A stretch of 64,000 nt of DNA from Chlorobiaceae bacterium (GTDB lineage Bacteria; Bacteroidota; Chlorobiia; Chlorobiales; Chlorobiaceae). Location of the stretch: contig JAAXWO010000001.1 of the NCBI GenBank assembly GCA_013334965.1, forward strand, positions 213,929 through 277,928, read 5' to 3'. This document shows positions 8,864-19,357 of the stretch, piece by piece; position 1 is the first letter of the stretch; every line of letters begins with the position of its first letter. Under the pieces are notes generated by a model, which was given only the letters and a program-made list of their open reading frames with translations, did no database searches and was not told where the DNA came from. Both the position numbers and the translations under genes were made by a program.

Positions 8864-10204
8864 TTAAGGATGTTGAGCGTTTCGTCCCGGTGACTTCTCG
8901 GCGAACCTCATGGTGATGGGGATGCCTTCGAAGCCGAAGGTTTCCCTGAGGCGTTTTTCGAGGAAGCGCCTGAAATTGCTTTCGACAAGCTCTGGATTGT
9001 TGCAGAAAAAGAGAAATACCGGGTGGGAGGAGTCGATCTGGGTCATGTATTTGATCTTCAGCTCCTTGCCCGACTTCGTGGATGGGTGCCTCATGGAGAT
9101 GGTCTCCTGGAGGAACTTGTTCAGGTTGCTGGTGCTGATCTTCGAACGTCGGTTGATGGCGATTTCAGCTGCCGTGTCAATGGCCCGGTAGCAGTTTTTC
9201 TTCGTCAGGGCGGAGATGAAGAGCACCGGGATAAAGTTCAGGTTGCCGAGTTGCTGCTCAAGGTTATCCGTGAACTTCTTGCTGGTTTTTGAGTCTTTTT
9301 CCACCAGGTCCCACTTGTTGACCAGGATAAGCACCCCTTTCTTGCGTTCGATCGCCATGTTGATGATCTTCATGTCCTGGCTTTCCAGGCCGAGCCGAGC
9401 GTCGAGGAGCACCAGCGCCACTTCGCAGCGCTCGATTGCCCGTTCTGTCCTGAGCGAGCTGTAATATTCGATACCAGCATCGATCTTCGTCCTTTTCCGG
9501 AGTCCGGCGGTGTCGATCAAGGTATACTCGTGCTGGTTGCGCTTGAGAATGGTGTCGATGGCGTCACGCGTCGTGCCGGGGATGTCAGAGACAATCTGGC
9601 GATCGGTTCCCAGCAGGGCGTTGACCAGGCTCGATTTCCCGACGTTGGGCCTGCCGAGGACTGCAAGTTTGACCGATTCGTCCTGTACGATTCCCTCTCC
9701 CTCGGGGCATGGCAGGGCTTCGAGAACGTCGTCAAGCATGTCGGCCACGCCGCTGCCGTCCCTGGCCGAGATGTAATATGGATCGGTGAACCCGCTTTTG
9801 ACAAGCGAGGCGGCTTCCAGTGCGACCTGCGGGTTGTCGACCTTGTTGACCGCGAAGAAGATCTTCTTCGAGTTGAATTTCCTCTGGAGCATCCTGATGA
9901 TGTCGAGGTCAAGGTAGGTGAGTCCTGACCTGGCGTCGGCGACGAAAATGATCGCGTCGGCATCCTCGAAGGCGTGCATGGTCTGTTCAAGCATGGCCAC
10001 GCTCATCGTATCAGTCTCGGTTGCATATCCTCCGGTATCCATGAGCAGGAACTGCTTGCCCTGCCATTCGCCCGGGCAGATGTGCCTGTCCCTGGTTACG
10101 CCAGGCGTCGGGTCGACGATGGCGCTTTTCTGTCTCAGGATCCGGTTGAAAAGTGTTGATTTTCCGACATTGGGTCGGCCTACTAATGCGATCAGTGGTT
10201 TCAT
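8864..10204 (-). CDS. der: Ribosome assembly GTPase Der (EngA)
   Basis: A 446-residue protein with two consecutive Era-type GTPase domains, the hallmark of Der, which is needed for 50S subunit maturation. The first domain has [12 protein letters not shown] (8-19), DTGGY and NKVD. The second has [12 protein letters not shown] near residue 185, DTAGLRKR and [10 protein letters not shown]-terminal KH-like domain ends with [17 protein letters not shown]. The length is typical. It is divergent from rplM across a 172-bp intergenic region and about 90 bp upstream of mrp on the same strand. Confidence 0.96.
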   Translation of the reverse strand: MKPLIALVGRPNVGKSTLFNRILRQKSAIVDPTPGVTRDRHICPGEWQGKQFLLMDTGGYATETDTMSVAMLEQTMHAFEDADAIIFVADARSGLTYLDLDIIRMLQRKFNSKKIFFAVNKVDNPQVALEAASLVKSGFTDPYYISARDGSGVADMLDDVLEALPCPEGEGIVQDESVKLAVLGRPNVGKSSLVNALLGTDRQIVSDIPGTTRDAIDTILKRNQHEYTLIDTAGLRKRTKIDAGIEYYSSLRTERAIERCEVALVLLDARLGLESQDMKIINMAIERKKGVLILVNKWDLVEKDSKTSKKFTDNLEQQLGNLNFIPVLFISALTKKNCYRAIDTAAEIAINRRSKISTSNLNKFLQETISMRHPSTKSGKELKIKYMTQIDSSHPVFLFFCNNPELVESNFRRFLEKRLRETFGFEGIPITMRFAEKSPGRNAQHP

Positions 10205-10292
10205 GTCTTCTTAAACATCGTAAACGTCCGCCATGTAAGTATCTGCGGCTCTGTTTTCTTTCGGTTGGGTGTTCTGCAAGAGAATAACAAGG

Positions 10293-10298
10293 TATAAT
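10293..10298 (+). promoter_or_regulatory. Candidate -10 box for rplM-rpsI
   Basis: A consensus TATAAT lies 78 bp before the rplM start in the der/rplM divergent region. No convincing -35 hexamer stands 16-18 bp upstream, so this is only a weak promoter call. Confidence 0.3.
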
Positions 10299-10376
10299 AG
10301 TTTGTAGAATTAATCGAAATAAATTACATTGCTCAACTTTATTTTTCGGAATAGACCAGATAATCCATAGAGAAGC

Positions 10377-10829
10377 ATGAGCAAGACGATAAGTTTTAAA
10401 ACATACTCGGCCAAACCGGCAGAGGTGGAAAGGGCATGGTATGTCATTGATGCGGAGAACCAGGTGCTTGGCAGGCTGGCCGTCCAGATCGCAACCGTTC
10501 TGAGAGGAAAACACAAACCGCAGTTCACCCCGCATATCGATACCGGTGATTTTGTGGTCGTGACCAATGCCGAGAAGGTCGCTCTGACCGGCAAGAAGCA
10601 GGATGACAAGACCTACTTCTCACACTCCCATTACCCTGGCGGCGTAAGGATCGAAAAGGTGAAGGATGTGCTCAGGAAAAAACCGGAAAAGGTTATTGAA
10701 CACGCCGTTTGGGGTATGCTTCCGCATAACAACCTCGGCAGGCAGCTTTTCAAGAAGCTGAAAGTCTATTCCGGCACACAGCATCCGCATGAAGCGCAGT
10801 GCCCGGTGGAAATGAAAGTCAATAAATAA
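10377..10829 (+). CDS. rplM: Large-subunit ribosomal protein L13
   Basis: A 150-residue L13. It binds 23S rRNA early in 50S assembly. It shows [15 protein letters not shown] (22-36), the [19 protein letters not shown] block (~44-62) and the C-terminal [23 protein letters not shown]. Length and spacing to rpsI (14 bp) match the almost universal rplM-rpsI operon. Confidence 0.98.
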   Translation: MSKTISFKTYSAKPAEVERAWYVIDAENQVLGRLAVQIATVLRGKHKPQFTPHIDTGDFVVVTNAEKVALTGKKQDDKTYFSHSHYPGGVRIEKVKDVLRKKPEKVIEHAVWGMLPHNNLGRQLFKKLKVYSGTQHPHEAQCPVEMKVNK

Positions 10830-10843
10830 ACACACCTATACTG

Positions 10844-11233
10844 ATGAAAGAGGTTATCGATACCGTAGGCCGCCGTAAAACCTCGGTCGCAAGAGTATTC
10901 ATGTCGCCGGGCAAAGGCAGGATCGTGGTCAACAAGCGCCCTGTCGAAGAGTATTTCAAGGACGAGTTCAAGAGAAGCCAGGCCCTGAAACCGCTGGTCG
11001 CTGCCGAAAAGCAGAATGAGTTCGATATCAAGGTCAACGTACGTGGCGGCGGTGTTACCGGCCAGTCCGGCGCTGTCAGCCTTGCCATCGCAAGGGCTCT
11101 TGTCGAATTCGACGATTCCATCCGCCTGCTGCTCAGGAAAGACCGCCTTCTTACCAGGGATCCCCGTATGGTCGAGAGGAAGAAATATGGCCGCAAGAAG
11201 GCTCGTAAATCCTTCCAGTTCTCGAAGCGCTGA
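10844..11233 (+). CDS. rpsI: Small-subunit ribosomal protein S9
   Basis: A 129-residue S9. It has [12 protein letters not shown] near the start, [21 protein letters not shown] in the middle and the basic C-terminal end [17 protein letters not shown], whose tail reaches the P-site tRNA anticodon in ribosome structures. It is cotranscribed with rplM. The 135 bp that follow hold the rpsB leader. Confidence 0.98.
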   Translation: MKEVIDTVGRRKTSVARVFMSPGKGRIVVNKRPVEEYFKDEFKRSQALKPLVAAEKQNEFDIKVNVRGGGVTGQSGAVSLAIARALVEFDDSIRLLLRKDRLLTRDPRMVERKKYGRKKARKSFQFSKR

Positions 11234-11297
11234 TACCGTTTTTTCATTACTCAAATCGCATATCCTGTCATTCCGGTTATTCGGATGAGGTCAGAGG

Positions 11298-11368
11298 GAA
11301 GTGTCCGGTGCCCAGGCGCCGGATACCCTTGGACAGCGGCAGGGTAGAGGAACAACTAAAACAAAAGG
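11298..11368 (+). promoter_or_regulatory. Candidate structured leader of rpsB
   Basis: CCGGTGCC (11305-11312) pairs with GGCGCCGG (11315-11322) into a very GC-rich hairpin. Partly overlapping it, TGTCC (11302-11306) can pair instead with GGACA (11331-11335). The two pairings exclude each other, as in an autoregulated ribosomal-protein leader. No poly-U follows, so a simple terminator of rpsI is unlikely. Regulation by S2 is inference from practice in other bacteria. Confidence 0.35.
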
Positions 11369-12124
11369 ATGACAATGTCACACTTTCAGCTTGAAGAAAT
11401 GCTCAAGGCCGGCGTGCACTTCGGCCATCTCGCCCGCCGCTGGAGCCCGAAAATGAAGCCGTACATCTTCATGGAGAAGAACGGCGTTCACATCATCGAC
11501 CTCAAGAAAACCCTCGTCATGGCCGAAGAGGCCATCAAGGCAATCGAAGCGATTGCCCAGACCGGCAGGGAGATCATGCTCGTCGGTACAAAAAAACAGG
11601 CCAAAATCATCATCTCCGAACAGGCTGAACGCGCAGGTATGCCTTATGTCTGCGAGCGCTGGCTCGGCGGTATGCTGACCAACTTCTCGACCATTCGCCA
11701 GAGCATCCGGCGCATGAACTCCATCGACAGGATGGAGACGGACGGCACGTTTGACATGATCACCAAGAAAGAGCGCCTCATGCTTCTTCGTGAAAAGGAC
11801 AAGCTCGTACGAATCCTCGGCGGCATCGCCAACATGAACAGGCTGCCTGCGGCGCTGTTCGTGGTCGACATAAAGAAAGAGCATATCGCGATCAAGGAAG
11901 CACGTACGCTCGGCATCCCGATCTTCGCCATGGTCGACACCAATTGCGATCCTGACGAAGTCGACTTCGTGATCCCTGCAAACGACGATGCCATCCGCTC
12001 GATCGACCTCATGGTCAAGGCAGTTGCCGACACGATCATCAATGCACGTGCATTGCAGGTCGAACAGGAAGTTCTTGCCGAAATGGAAGAAGAGGTGGTC
12101 GAAGAGGAGTCTGAGAACGACTGA
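11369..12124 (+). CDS. rpsB: Small-subunit ribosomal protein S2
   Basis: A 251-residue S2. Family motifs include [48 protein letters not shown] and the closing [31 protein letters not shown]. The acidic tail ([12 protein letters not shown]) is typical. Two starts, 11369 and 11375, are possible; the second gives the usual [10 protein letters not shown] terminus. It is followed by tsf 80 bp downstream, as in most bacteria. Confidence 0.98.
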   Translation: MTMSHFQLEEMLKAGVHFGHLARRWSPKMKPYIFMEKNGVHIIDLKKTLVMAEEAIKAIEAIAQTGREIMLVGTKKQAKIIISEQAERAGMPYVCERWLGGMLTNFSTIRQSIRRMNSIDRMETDGTFDMITKKERLMLLREKDKLVRILGGIANMNRLPAALFVVDIKKEHIAIKEARTLGIPIFAMVDTNCDPDEVDFVIPANDDAIRSIDLMVKAVADTIINARALQVEQEVLAEMEEEVVEEESEND

Positions 12125-12204
12125 ACAAAAGAGTATCGGGCCCCTGAAAACAGCACGTTCACAGGGGTTTCCGTTAAACAATCACGATAATTCCAGATAG
12201 ATAT

Positions 12205-13071
12205 ATGAGCCAGATTTCCGCCAAAGACGTCAAGGATCTCAGGGATACCACAGGCGTAGGCATGATGGAGTGCAAGAAAGCCCTCGAAGAGACCGGCGGC
12301 GACATGCAGAAAGCCATCGAATATCTTCGCAAGAAGGGTGCTGCAATGGCTGCCAAAAGGGCAGACCGTGAAGCTGGCGAAGGTGCAATCTGCATCAGGA
12401 TCAGCGACGACCAGAAAACCGGCGTGATTTTCGAGCTGAATTGCGAGACCGACTTCGTCGCTCGTGGTGAAGTCTTCACCGGCTTTGCAAACGAACTTGC
12501 CAGCCTTGCCCTCAATAACAAATGCACGACCAGAGAGCAGCTGCTTGCCGTAAAGCTCGGCGAAGCATACGGTGGTGAAACCGTTGAAGAGGCGCTCAAG
12601 TCCATGACCGGCAAGATCGGCGAGAAGCTTGAACTGAAGCGCATGGCCATGCTTGCTGCTGAAGACGGCGTCCTCGAAAGCTACATCCATCCGGGTTCAC
12701 AGCTTGGCGCACTGATCTATATTTCAACCGATCAGCCTGAACTGGCAAAGCCGTTGGCAAAAGACCTCGCCATGCAGGTCGCTGCCGCCTCTCCCATCGT
12801 CGTCGACCGTTCGTTCGTCCCGGCAGAGTATGTCGAGAAGGAGATGGATATCTACCGTCAGCAGGCGCTTGCCCAGGGGAAGGCCGAACAGTTTGTCGAA
12901 AAGATCGTCATAGGACGAATGGACAAATATTACCAGGAGGTCGTGCTGACCGAGCAGGTCTTCATCAAGGACCAGAACGCACGTGTTTCAGACGTGCTGA
13001 ACGAGTTCAGGAAGAAGAACAAGGCGCAAGCCGACGTCAAGGCATTTGTCCGCTACCAGTTGGGAGCCTAA
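12205..13071 (+). CDS. tsf: Elongation factor Ts
   Basis: A 288-residue EF-Ts, the nucleotide exchange factor that regenerates EF-Tu-GTP. The N-terminal signature is [22 protein letters not shown], followed by AIEYLRKKG. The core contains the [11 protein letters not shown] block that contacts EF-Tu. Length and order after rpsB are normal. A strong terminator begins 11 bp after the stop. Confidence 0.98.
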   Translation: MSQISAKDVKDLRDTTGVGMMECKKALEETGGDMQKAIEYLRKKGAAMAAKRADREAGEGAICIRISDDQKTGVIFELNCETDFVARGEVFTGFANELASLALNNKCTTREQLLAVKLGEAYGGETVEEALKSMTGKIGEKLELKRMAMLAAEDGVLESYIHPGSQLGALIYISTDQPELAKPLAKDLAMQVAAASPIVVDRSFVPAEYVEKEMDIYRQQALAQGKAEQFVEKIVIGRMDKYYQEVVLTEQVFIKDQNARVSDVLNEFRKKNKAQADVKAFVRYQLGA

Positions 13072-13082
13072 AACTCTAAAAA

Positions 13083-13111
13083 AGCCTCGTTGTCGACGAG
13101 GCTTTTTTTTT
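13083..13111 (+). terminator. Rho-independent terminator of rpsB-tsf
   Basis: An 8-bp perfect stem, AGCCTCGT against ACGAGGCT with a 5-nt loop, is followed by eight to nine T. pyrH starts 47 bp later and must be expressed by read-through or from its own promoter. Confidence 0.93.
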
Positions 13112-13157
13112 GCTAATTATCAGAGACGTTCCAGCAATTCAGCAAAGGGAGACAGCT

Positions 13158-13883
13158 ATGTTAAAGTACAGAAGGATCCTGCTCAAGATCAGCGGAGAGT
13201 CTCTGGCAGGTGTTGGCGGATATGGAATTGATGCCGCTGTCCTTGAAAGATTTGCTGATGAGATCAAGGAGGCGCATGACCTTGGAGCTGAAATCGCCCT
13301 TGTGATAGGGGGCGGCAACATTTTTCGGGGACTCTCGTCAGCTGCTGCTTCCATGGATCGTGTACAGGCCGATTACATGGGGATGCTGGCCACGGTAATC
13401 AACTCACTGGCGCTTCAGGACGCGCTTGAACGAAAAGGCATTTATACCCGATTGCTGACAGCCATTAAAATGGAGCAGATCGCCGAACCGTTCATTCGTC
13501 GCAGGGCTGTCCGCCACCTCGAAAAGGGACGGGTCGTTATTTTCGGGGCAGGTACCGGCAACCCGTACTTTACCACCGATACGGCAGCGTCACTCCGTGC
13601 GATTGAAATAGAGGCGGACGTTATCGTGAAAGGCACCCGGGTCGAGGGTGTTTACGATTCGGATCCCGAGAAGAACCCCGACGCTGAATTTTTCCCCAGG
13701 ATCTCCTATTTCGACGTGATCAGGAAAAACCTCAGGGTGATGGATATGACCGCCATTACGCTTTGCCGCGAAAACAGCCTGCCCATCGTCGTCATGAACA
13801 TGAATACGAACGGCAACTTTACCCGACTTCTCAAGGGTGAGCTGATCGGTACCCTGGTACAGATCGATGAAGAGCTGGTATAG
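13158..13883 (+). CDS. pyrH: Uridylate kinase (UMP kinase)
   Basis: A 241-residue bacterial UMP kinase of the amino-acid-kinase fold, phosphorylating UMP to UDP. It contains [12 protein letters not shown] (6-17), [10 protein letters not shown] with the GGGN glycine loop, and the [22 protein letters not shown]-like segment that includes the nucleotide-site DSDP. The start at 13158 ([10 protein letters not shown]) is chosen over 13110 because it has an AAGGGAGA ribosome site and the usual terminus. It stands after tsf, as is common, and ends in its own terminator. Confidence 0.96.
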   Translation: MLKYRRILLKISGESLAGVGGYGIDAAVLERFADEIKEAHDLGAEIALVIGGGNIFRGLSSAAASMDRVQADYMGMLATVINSLALQDALERKGIYTRLLTAIKMEQIAEPFIRRRAVRHLEKGRVVIFGAGTGNPYFTTDTAASLRAIEIEADVIVKGTRVEGVYDSDPEKNPDAEFFPRISYFDVIRKNLRVMDMTAITLCRENSLPIVVMNMNTNGNFTRLLKGELIGTLVQIDEELV

Positions 13884-13908
13884 AGAGTAACGCTATGAAG
13901 ATCAAAAG

Positions 13909-13949
13909 GAGGCTGTCTCGGTTATGGTGCCGGAACAGCCTCTTTTTTT
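13909..13949 (+). terminator. Rho-independent terminator of pyrH
   Basis: GAGGCTGTCTCGG pairs with CCGGAACAGCCTC over 13 positions with one mismatch and an 8-nt loop, followed by seven T. It is a member of the same hairpin family as 7211-7251, in the opposite orientation. Confidence 0.92.
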
Positions 13950-13965
13950 ATGACTCAAAGGGATT

Positions 13966-14105
13966 GAATGTAAGAGATGGACTGGATGGACGGGATGGAC
14001 TGGGTGGACGAATGTGGGAGATGGACGTAATGGACCTGGGAAGAAATTCTGCCTGTATCCCGAAAGTTTATCATTGCTCCAGTCCATCCGGTCCATCGTG
14101 TCCTG
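13966..14105. repeat. Nonamer repeats (GATGGACNG) forming an inverted repeat
   Basis: The ~310-bp gap between pyrH and recX holds no gene. Besides terminators at both ends it contains imperfect nonamers, GATGGACTG, GATGGACGG, GATGGACTG and GGTGGACGA, from about 13974. The same unit returns in reverse orientation at 14079-14105. The 18 bp at 13986-14003 and 14079-14096 are reverse complements with one mismatch, so a long hairpin with a ~75-nt loop is possible. Confidence 0.75.
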
Positions 14106-14133
14106 GGAGCTCAAACTGTAAGCTTTTCCAATG

Positions 14134-14167
14134 AAAAAAGGCTGCCTTATCCTGATGAGGCAGCCTT
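14134..14167 (-). terminator. Rho-independent terminator of bchQ-recX
   Basis: On the minus strand AAGGCTGCCT pairs perfectly with AGGCAGCCTT across a 10-nt loop, followed by a run of U. It stands 26 bp beyond the recX stop and would end the bchQ-recX transcript. Confidence 0.88.
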
Positions 14168-14192
14168 CTGCAGTTTGTCTGCTTAAAGAGGG

Positions 14193-14690
14193 TTAATCGA
14201 GCTCCGGATACTCTTCCTGATCGTCTTGTTCTTCAAGCGGGGCGCCGAGTTGTGAAAGGGTCTGGCTGATTGTCTGCCAGTCGAATCCGCGGTTTTTAAG
14301 GAAGGTGAGCAGTTTTTTCCTTTTTGCTTCAGGAGTTCCCGAGAGGGTGCGCATCTTTTTTTCAGCGGCGGCAGCGCAAAGCATCATCTGGTCGTAACTG
14401 CCCATCATCTCATCGACGATCTCTTCGGACAGCCCCTTCTGCTTCAGCCTTATCCGGGTTTTTATTCTGCCTTCAGGTCTGCGTTTGCCCATGCTCTCCA
14501 TGCAGCTTCCAGCGAACGCCCTGTCATCGATCAGTTTCAGTTGCTCCAGACGCTCAACTGCTTTCAAGACGGCTTCAGGATCGAACCCCCTGCTTTTCAG
14601 CTTTGCTTCAAGCTCTGACCGGCTGTGAGCCCTGGTCGCCAGAAGTTTTAACGCCTGATTGAGCGCTGCGCTTTTCTTCTTTTCATCCAT
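14193..14690 (-). CDS. recX: RecA regulatory protein RecX
   Basis: A 165-residue RecX, which in other bacteria caps RecA filaments and inhibits recombinase activity. The three-helix repeats are visible: [24 protein letters not shown] (~12-35), [36 protein letters not shown] (~50-86), and [16 protein letters not shown] near the end. It overlaps the end of bchQ by 8 bp on the same strand, so the two are translationally coupled. recA is not in the window. The coupling with a pigment gene, not recA, seems to be a feature of this lineage. Confidence 0.9.
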   Translation of the reverse strand: MDEKKKSAALNQALKLLATRAHSRSELEAKLKSRGFDPEAVLKAVERLEQLKLIDDRAFAGSCMESMGKRRPEGRIKTRIRLKQKGLSEEIVDEMMGSYDQMMLCAAAAEKKMRTLSGTPEAKRKKLLTFLKNRGFDWQTISQTLSQLGAPLEEQDDQEEYPELD

Positions 14691-16104
14691 CCCCTTTGGG
14701 TTTGACTCCTGCCAGCATGCCCGGGTTCATCCTGTGTGTTTTTTCGAACAATGCGAGCTCGGCAGTCAGGAGTCGCCTGAACGCAAAACTGGTGATGAAG
14801 TTGATCATCTTCTTGGGGTTATGCAGCATGCGTCCCGCAATGGTTTTCCATGTGTATACGCTGACATAGCTTTTAAGCACCTTGTACTGGAACAGGAGCG
14901 GGTCGTAGCGGTCTGACTTGATGACCAGATGGAGTGCGTTGTATTTCTCCCAGTCCTCGTCGGTGATGAGCCCCTTTTCCTTGTATTCCAGATACATCTG
15001 CGTGCCTGGATAGGGGGTGATGATCTGGAAGATGGGCATGAAGATATGGTTTTTCTTCACGAAGTGCACCAGCTCGTCGATATCTTCGAAGGTGTCGATC
15101 GCAGGATTGAACAGGAAGTTTCCCTGGATGTTGAGCCCTGCCCGACGGCAGTCGTCGATGATCTTCGAATATTTCTCGGCAGAGTTGACATGCCCCTTGT
15201 TGTAGGCTTCAAGAGTGCTTTGCTTGATCGATTCAAGGCCTGCAAGCACAAAGTTGCATCCGGCGTCAACCAGCTTCTTGACTGTTGTCGCATCTTCGAG
15301 GAAGTTGACGCTCAGAAAGACGCTGAATGTGATGTCGCACTCCTTGAGCAGGTCGAGCGACTCCCATAGTTTCTTCTTGTTGATTCCGAGGTTTTCGTCA
15401 GTCAGCATGAACCAGGGCTTCGAACTCTTATTGCTTGGGTTGAAGAAGTATTTTTTAGCCTCTTCAACCTGCGATTTCAGAGAGTCGGGTTCCTGGGACC
15501 GATATTTTTTCCCGGTAAAGTTCGGCGTTACGCAAAACGAACAGTTGAACGGGCAGCCCCTTGTCAGGTAGATCGGAATAGACTTGGTTCCATCAACCTT
15601 TCCGCGTTTCGAGGCTTTCGCGATACGTTCGTAATTGATGGGCGTGATCGAATTGACAGGAGGGAAATCCTTGGCGTCGTAACGGGCTTTCAGCTGTTTG
15701 TTCGCCACGTCGTCGAGTACCGTCGTCCATAGATTGTCAGCTTCGCCGACAACGATAGAGTCGCCATGTATGGCGGCTTCATCCGGATTGAACGAAATGT
15801 GGAGTCCGCCGAGCACGACAGTTTTACCATGTTTCCTGAACTGGTCGGCAATCTCATAGGCTCTTGTTGCCTCAAGCGTCCTCGACGTTATGCCGACGAG
15901 ATCATAATCTCCGTTATAATCGATTGCATCGTGGAAATGCTCGTCAACAATTTCAAGCTGGTGCTGTGGCGGCGTGAGGCTTGCCAGCACACCGAGCGCC
16001 ATGTGGAAAAGGGGTTTCTGGTTGCTGTCGTCATCCATTTTACCCTGCGGCGACACAAGCAGGATTTTCAGCGGCTTTGTTGATGCCGGGTCAGGAAATT
16101 GCAT
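14683..16104 (-). CDS. bchQ: Bacteriochlorophyllide C-8 methyltransferase BchQ (B12-binding radical SAM)
   Basis: A 473-residue B12-binding radical SAM protein. The N-terminal ~140 residues form a cobalamin-binding Rossmann domain (ILLVSPQG, then [15 protein letters not shown]). The radical SAM core has CxxxCxxC as Cys184, Cys188 and Cys191 in [11 protein letters not shown]. BchQ and its paralogue BchR methylate the C-8(2) and C-12(1) positions of BChl c/d/e. The choice of BchQ rests on gene order: it sits between recX and bchV, as I recall for the characterised C. tepidum gene. BchR or another BchE-like paralogue is the alternative. Confidence 0.82.
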   Translation of the reverse strand: MQFPDPASTKPLKILLVSPQGKMDDDSNQKPLFHMALGVLASLTPPQHQLEIVDEHFHDAIDYNGDYDLVGITSRTLEATRAYEIADQFRKHGKTVVLGGLHISFNPDEAAIHGDSIVVGEADNLWTTVLDDVANKQLKARYDAKDFPPVNSITPINYERIAKASKRGKVDGTKSIPIYLTRGCPFNCSFCVTPNFTGKKYRSQEPDSLKSQVEEAKKYFFNPSNKSSKPWFMLTDENLGINKKKLWESLDLLKECDITFSVFLSVNFLEDATTVKKLVDAGCNFVLAGLESIKQSTLEAYNKGHVNSAEKYSKIIDDCRRAGLNIQGNFLFNPAIDTFEDIDELVHFVKKNHIFMPIFQIITPYPGTQMYLEYKEKGLITDEDWEKYNALHLVIKSDRYDPLLFQYKVLKSYVSVYTWKTIAGRMLHNPKKMINFITSFAFRRLLTAELALFEKTHRMNPGMLAGVKPKGDG

Positions 16105-16401
16105 TCAGGTGAAATACCGGATATTTCGGAAAAACCATTACTCTGTTATGCAGGGTTGCCCTGTATTCATGAAATATAGATACTGGACAGGGAACCTGAC
16201 AGGTGAAACCTACAAAACCTGCGGATTTTACCAAAACATTCAGTTGCCGACATTTTAATAATTGCTGTATTTCATGGCTGCGGCAGGACATATTTCGCTT
16301 TTTAAGCGTTTTAAAGGCGAAACGGATTTTGCTATATTCTCTGCTTAATCCAGCCGTTCAAGGCTGACTTATCCTCCGTAAGTTCGCAAGCCGTAGAAAC
16401 T
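16105..16401. other. bchQ/bchV divergent intergenic region
   Basis: 297 bp between the two divergent bacteriochlorophyll genes. The part near bchV is AT-rich and holds TATATT at 16333-16338, a possible -10 box for bchV, without a clear -35. I see no tRNA, riboswitch or coding sequence. Shared control of the two pigment genes from this region is plausible but not shown. Confidence 0.4.
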
Positions 16402-16875
16402 ATGCCTCGCTATACTCCAGAACAGCTCATCATGCGCAACGCATCGGTCTGGACCTATCTCCAGATCCTTCTTGCACCTGTTCAGTTTCTCATTTTCCTG
16501 ACCGGCGTTGTCCTCAATACCCTCTATGCGAACAACATCGGGAACATAGATTTTTTGTGGATCAGTCTCGCCATCCTTTTCAAGACACTGTTTTTTGCGA
16601 TTCTGTTCATTACAGGCATGTTTTTCGAAAAGGAGATCTTTGGCCACTGGGTCTTTTCGAAAGAGTTTTTCTGGGAGGACGTAGGCAGTACGGTCGCCGG
16701 ATTCTTTCATATTCTCTATTTCGTGCTCTCCTGGATGGGTACCTCAGAGAGTGTGCTGGTCGTGGCGGGTTTTGTCGCCTATCTCAGCTACATCGTCAAC
16801 GCCCTGCAGTACCTTGCCCGAATCTATCTTGAAAAACGCAATGAAAAGAAACTGAGGTTGCAGGGCCAGCTCTGA
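16402..16875 (+). CDS. bchV: 3-vinyl bacteriochlorophyllide hydratase BchV (BchF family)
   Basis: A 157-residue integral membrane protein of the BchF/BchV family, which adds water across the C-3 vinyl group of bacteriochlorophyll precursors. Family marks are the opening [28 protein letters not shown] (~27-37), the [24 protein letters not shown] block (~72-95), and four hydrophobic segments. Of the two green sulfur paralogues, BchV is chosen over BchF by position next to bchQ and before the RLP cluster. BchV is the paralogue linked to highly alkylated pigment substrates, which fits its place beside the C-8 methyltransferase. Confidence 0.85.
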   Translation: MPRYTPEQLIMRNASVWTYLQILLAPVQFLIFLTGVVLNTLYANNIGNIDFLWISLAILFKTLFFAILFITGMFFEKEIFGHWVFSKEFFWEDVGSTVAGFFHILYFVLSWMGTSESVLVVAGFVAYLSYIVNALQYLARIYLEKRNEKKLRLQGQL

Positions 16876-16919
16876 CCGGACTGCGGCCCCTGTCATCAGT
16901 TACAACAGGAGATACTCCA

Positions 16920-17141
16920 ATGAACTACAGTTTCAAAACCCTCTGGAACAGGACTTTTTATGCCGTCGGTCCGCTCTGGGCAGCTCTTGCCTGGATGATC
17001 TGGACCTCCGGACAGCTCAAGACCGAGACCCATCAGCATCTTTTTCTCGCTATTGTCATTCCCGGCTTTATCCTTATGTATCTTTCGGGATTCGTTATCG
17101 AGAGAAGTCACACCAAAAAGATGCAGAAGCTGAAGCCCTGA
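16920..17141 (+). CDS. Small two-helix membrane protein, function unknown
   Basis: A 73-residue protein with two hydrophobic segments (~12-28 and ~41-60) and a basic C-terminal end (RSHTKKMQKLKP). A good AGGAGA ribosome site precedes the ATG. It follows bchV by 44 bp on the same strand, so cotranscription is likely. I do not recognise a family. Its conserved place between bchV and the aldolase gene suggests a membrane role tied to pigment or RLP-cluster functions, but nothing more can be said. Confidence 0.7.
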   Translation: MNYSFKTLWNRTFYAVGPLWAALAWMIWTSGQLKTETHQHLFLAIVIPGFILMYLSGFVIERSHTKKMQKLKP

Positions 17142-17187
17142 CCGGCATTTAACCCCTTAATCGTGGTCACAGGAATTTTTTTACCCT

Positions 17188-19308
17188 ATGCAGAATCTCT
17201 GGAACGAGTCTGATCTGAAATCGATAGCGGCCGGCAGGATCGATGCCGCCGATACGCCCGCTGAACTTGTAGAACTGGTTTACGCCTCAAGGCTTCTCGG
17301 AAAGGATGACCGACTGGTCATGCATGGCGGCGGCAACACCTCCGTCAAGAGTGTCCTGACCGATTTCATCGGCAATCACTCCAACGTCATCTTCATCAAG
17401 GCAAGCGGCGTCAACCTCGCAACGGTAGACGTTCATGATTTCACCCCTGTCCGGATCGATCCGCTCCAGAAGCTTCAGATGATGTACGCTTCAGGCCAGC
17501 GGCACAGCGAAGAGGATATCAGGAGGTTTTCGACAAGGGAGTTCAAGAACTTTCTTTACCTGAACCTGTTCTCCCTGACCGACCAAATGGTCAGCCGATC
17601 GCTCAGCCCTTCGATCGAAACCTTGCTTCACGCGTTCCTGCCGCACCGATATATTTTCCATACCCACTCGCTCGCCCTGCTGACCCTGAGCAATCAGGCT
17701 GAAGGCGATCGTCTCTGCCGGGAAGCGCTGGGCAGCGGGTTCGGCATGGTTCCCTATATCCAGCCGGGACTCGGCCTCGCCAAGCTTTCACTGAATGCCT
17801 ACGAAGAGAACCCGTCGATTCACGGCATGGTTCTTCACAAGCATGGTCTCGTCACCTTCGGCGATACGGCTCGTGAGGCCTATGACCGCATGATCGAGGG
17901 CGTAGACAGCATCGAAGGGCGGATTGCATCGGCTGATCGCAAATGTTTTCCGTCTGCAGCCATGCCGTCAGCTATCGCAAGCGTCGAGGATGTCGCTCCG
18001 ATCGTCAGGGGGGCATGCTTTTTCGAGAAGACCCCCGGTGAAAAGGATTACGAGGGATTCATTCTTGAGTTCAGGAGTTCTCCTGCACTTATGGAATATC
18101 TCAATACCGCCGACCTGGAGTTGTTCAGCCGTAAAGGCGCCATGACTCCGGACTTCATTATCCGCACCAAAAATCATCCTCTGGTCGTCCCGGCCCCCGA
18201 TGCCGCCGACCTTGAAGGATTCAGGGCTGCGGTTCACGAGCGGGTGGAGCGTTTCAAGGCTGATTACCAGGATTATTTCGAACGTCAGAGCAGGGTGACA
18301 GGCATGCAGGTCTCCATGATAGATCCGATGCCGAGGGTGATCCTCGTTCCCGGTCTCGGTCTTTTCGGCCTGGGGCGCTCACTGGCTGATGCCAGGCTGA
18401 CCGCCGATATTGCCGAACACTCTGCGATTGCCATGTTCGATGCCGAGTCGGTCGGATGTTTCGAATCGATTTCAGAGCAGGATGCTTTCGAGATAGAGTA
18501 CTGGGACATGGAGCAGGCCAAAGTCCGCAGGAACCGCAACGGCGGCGAATTTGCCGGAAAAGTGGCGCTGGTGACGGGTGGCGCAGGAGCCATAGGACTT
18601 GCGACTGCAAAAGCGTTCCGCCAGAAAGGAGCGGAAATCGTTATCATGGATCTTGATCCTGCGTCTCTCGAACGGGCGGCAGGCGAGCTTGGCCCCGGCA
18701 CACTGACCATCGCCTGTGATGTAACCGACAGGGAGGTGATCGGCAATGCCTTTGATACGATATGCCGGACGTTCGGCGGGCTTGATATCGTCGTATCAAA
18801 CGTCGGCGTTGCACTTCAGGGTCGGATCGGAGATGTTTCCGACGAACTGCTCAGGAAAAGTTTCGAGATCAACTTCTTCTCTCACCAGACGATCGCGCAG
18901 AACGCCGTCAGGGTGATGCGCAGGCAGGGTACAGGCGGAGTCTTGCTGTTCAACGTGTCGAAGCAGGCGGTGAACCCCGGTCCCGATTTCGGCCCTTATG
19001 GCCTGCCGAAAGCAGCGACGCTTTTCCTGCTCAGGCAGTACGCACTCGACCATGGCCGCGACGGCATTCGCGCAAACGGCGTGAACGCAGACAGGATCCG
19101 CAGCGGGCTCCTGACCCCCGAGATGATCAAGGCCCGATCGACTGCGCGCGGGTTGAGCGAAAAGGAGTATATGTCGGGGAATCTTCTGAATCTGGAAGTG
19201 ACGGCCGAAGATGTGGCGGACGCGTTCGTCCATCTCGCCCTTGAAACAAAAACGACAGGGTCGGTGACCACGGTCGACGGCGGCAATATCGCAGCCGCAC
19301 TTCGGTGA
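17188..19308 (+). CDS. Bifunctional class II aldolase / short-chain dehydrogenase
   Basis: A 706-residue fusion. The N-terminal ~430 residues are a class II aldolase domain of the RhaD/FucA type with [11 protein letters not shown] (~45-55), [12 protein letters not shown] with zinc-binding His residues (~158-169), and [13 protein letters not shown]. The C-terminal part (~455-706) is an SDR with the TGGAGAIG nucleotide motif, SNVGVALQG and a YGLPKAA active-site Tyr-Lys pair. The fusion is known in rhamnose-type catabolism (RhaD-like dehydrogenase/aldolase), but here it belongs to the cluster that ends with the RuBisCO-like protein. A sugar-phosphate or methylthio-sugar substrate is inference. 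Confidence 0.88.
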   Translation: MQNLWNESDLKSIAAGRIDAADTPAELVELVYASRLLGKDDRLVMHGGGNTSVKSVLTDFIGNHSNVIFIKASGVNLATVDVHDFTPVRIDPLQKLQMMYASGQRHSEEDIRRFSTREFKNFLYLNLFSLTDQMVSRSLSPSIETLLHAFLPHRYIFHTHSLALLTLSNQAEGDRLCREALGSGFGMVPYIQPGLGLAKLSLNAYEENPSIHGMVLHKHGLVTFGDTAREAYDRMIEGVDSIEGRIASADRKCFPSAAMPSAIASVEDVAPIVRGACFFEKTPGEKDYEGFILEFRSSPALMEYLNTADLELFSRKGAMTPDFIIRTKNHPLVVPAPDAADLEGFRAAVHERVERFKADYQDYFERQSRVTGMQVSMIDPMPRVILVPGLGLFGLGRSLADARLTADIAEHSAIAMFDAESVGCFESISEQDAFEIEYWDMEQAKVRRNRNGGEFAGKVALVTGGAGAIGLATAKAFRQKGAEIVIMDLDPASLERAAGELGPGTLTIACDVTDREVIGNAFDTICRTFGGLDIVVSNVGVALQGRIGDVSDELLRKSFEINFFSHQTIAQNAVRVMRRQGTGGVLLFNVSKQAVNPGPDFGPYGLPKAATLFLLRQYALDHGRDGIRANGVNADRIRSGLLTPEMIKARSTARGLSEKEYMSGNLLNLEVTAEDVADAFVHLALETKTTGSVTTVDGGNIAAALR

Positions 19309-19357
19309 GCATCATCAAATTACCACAAATCAAATAACGAATCAGGAGGTCTGGCAG

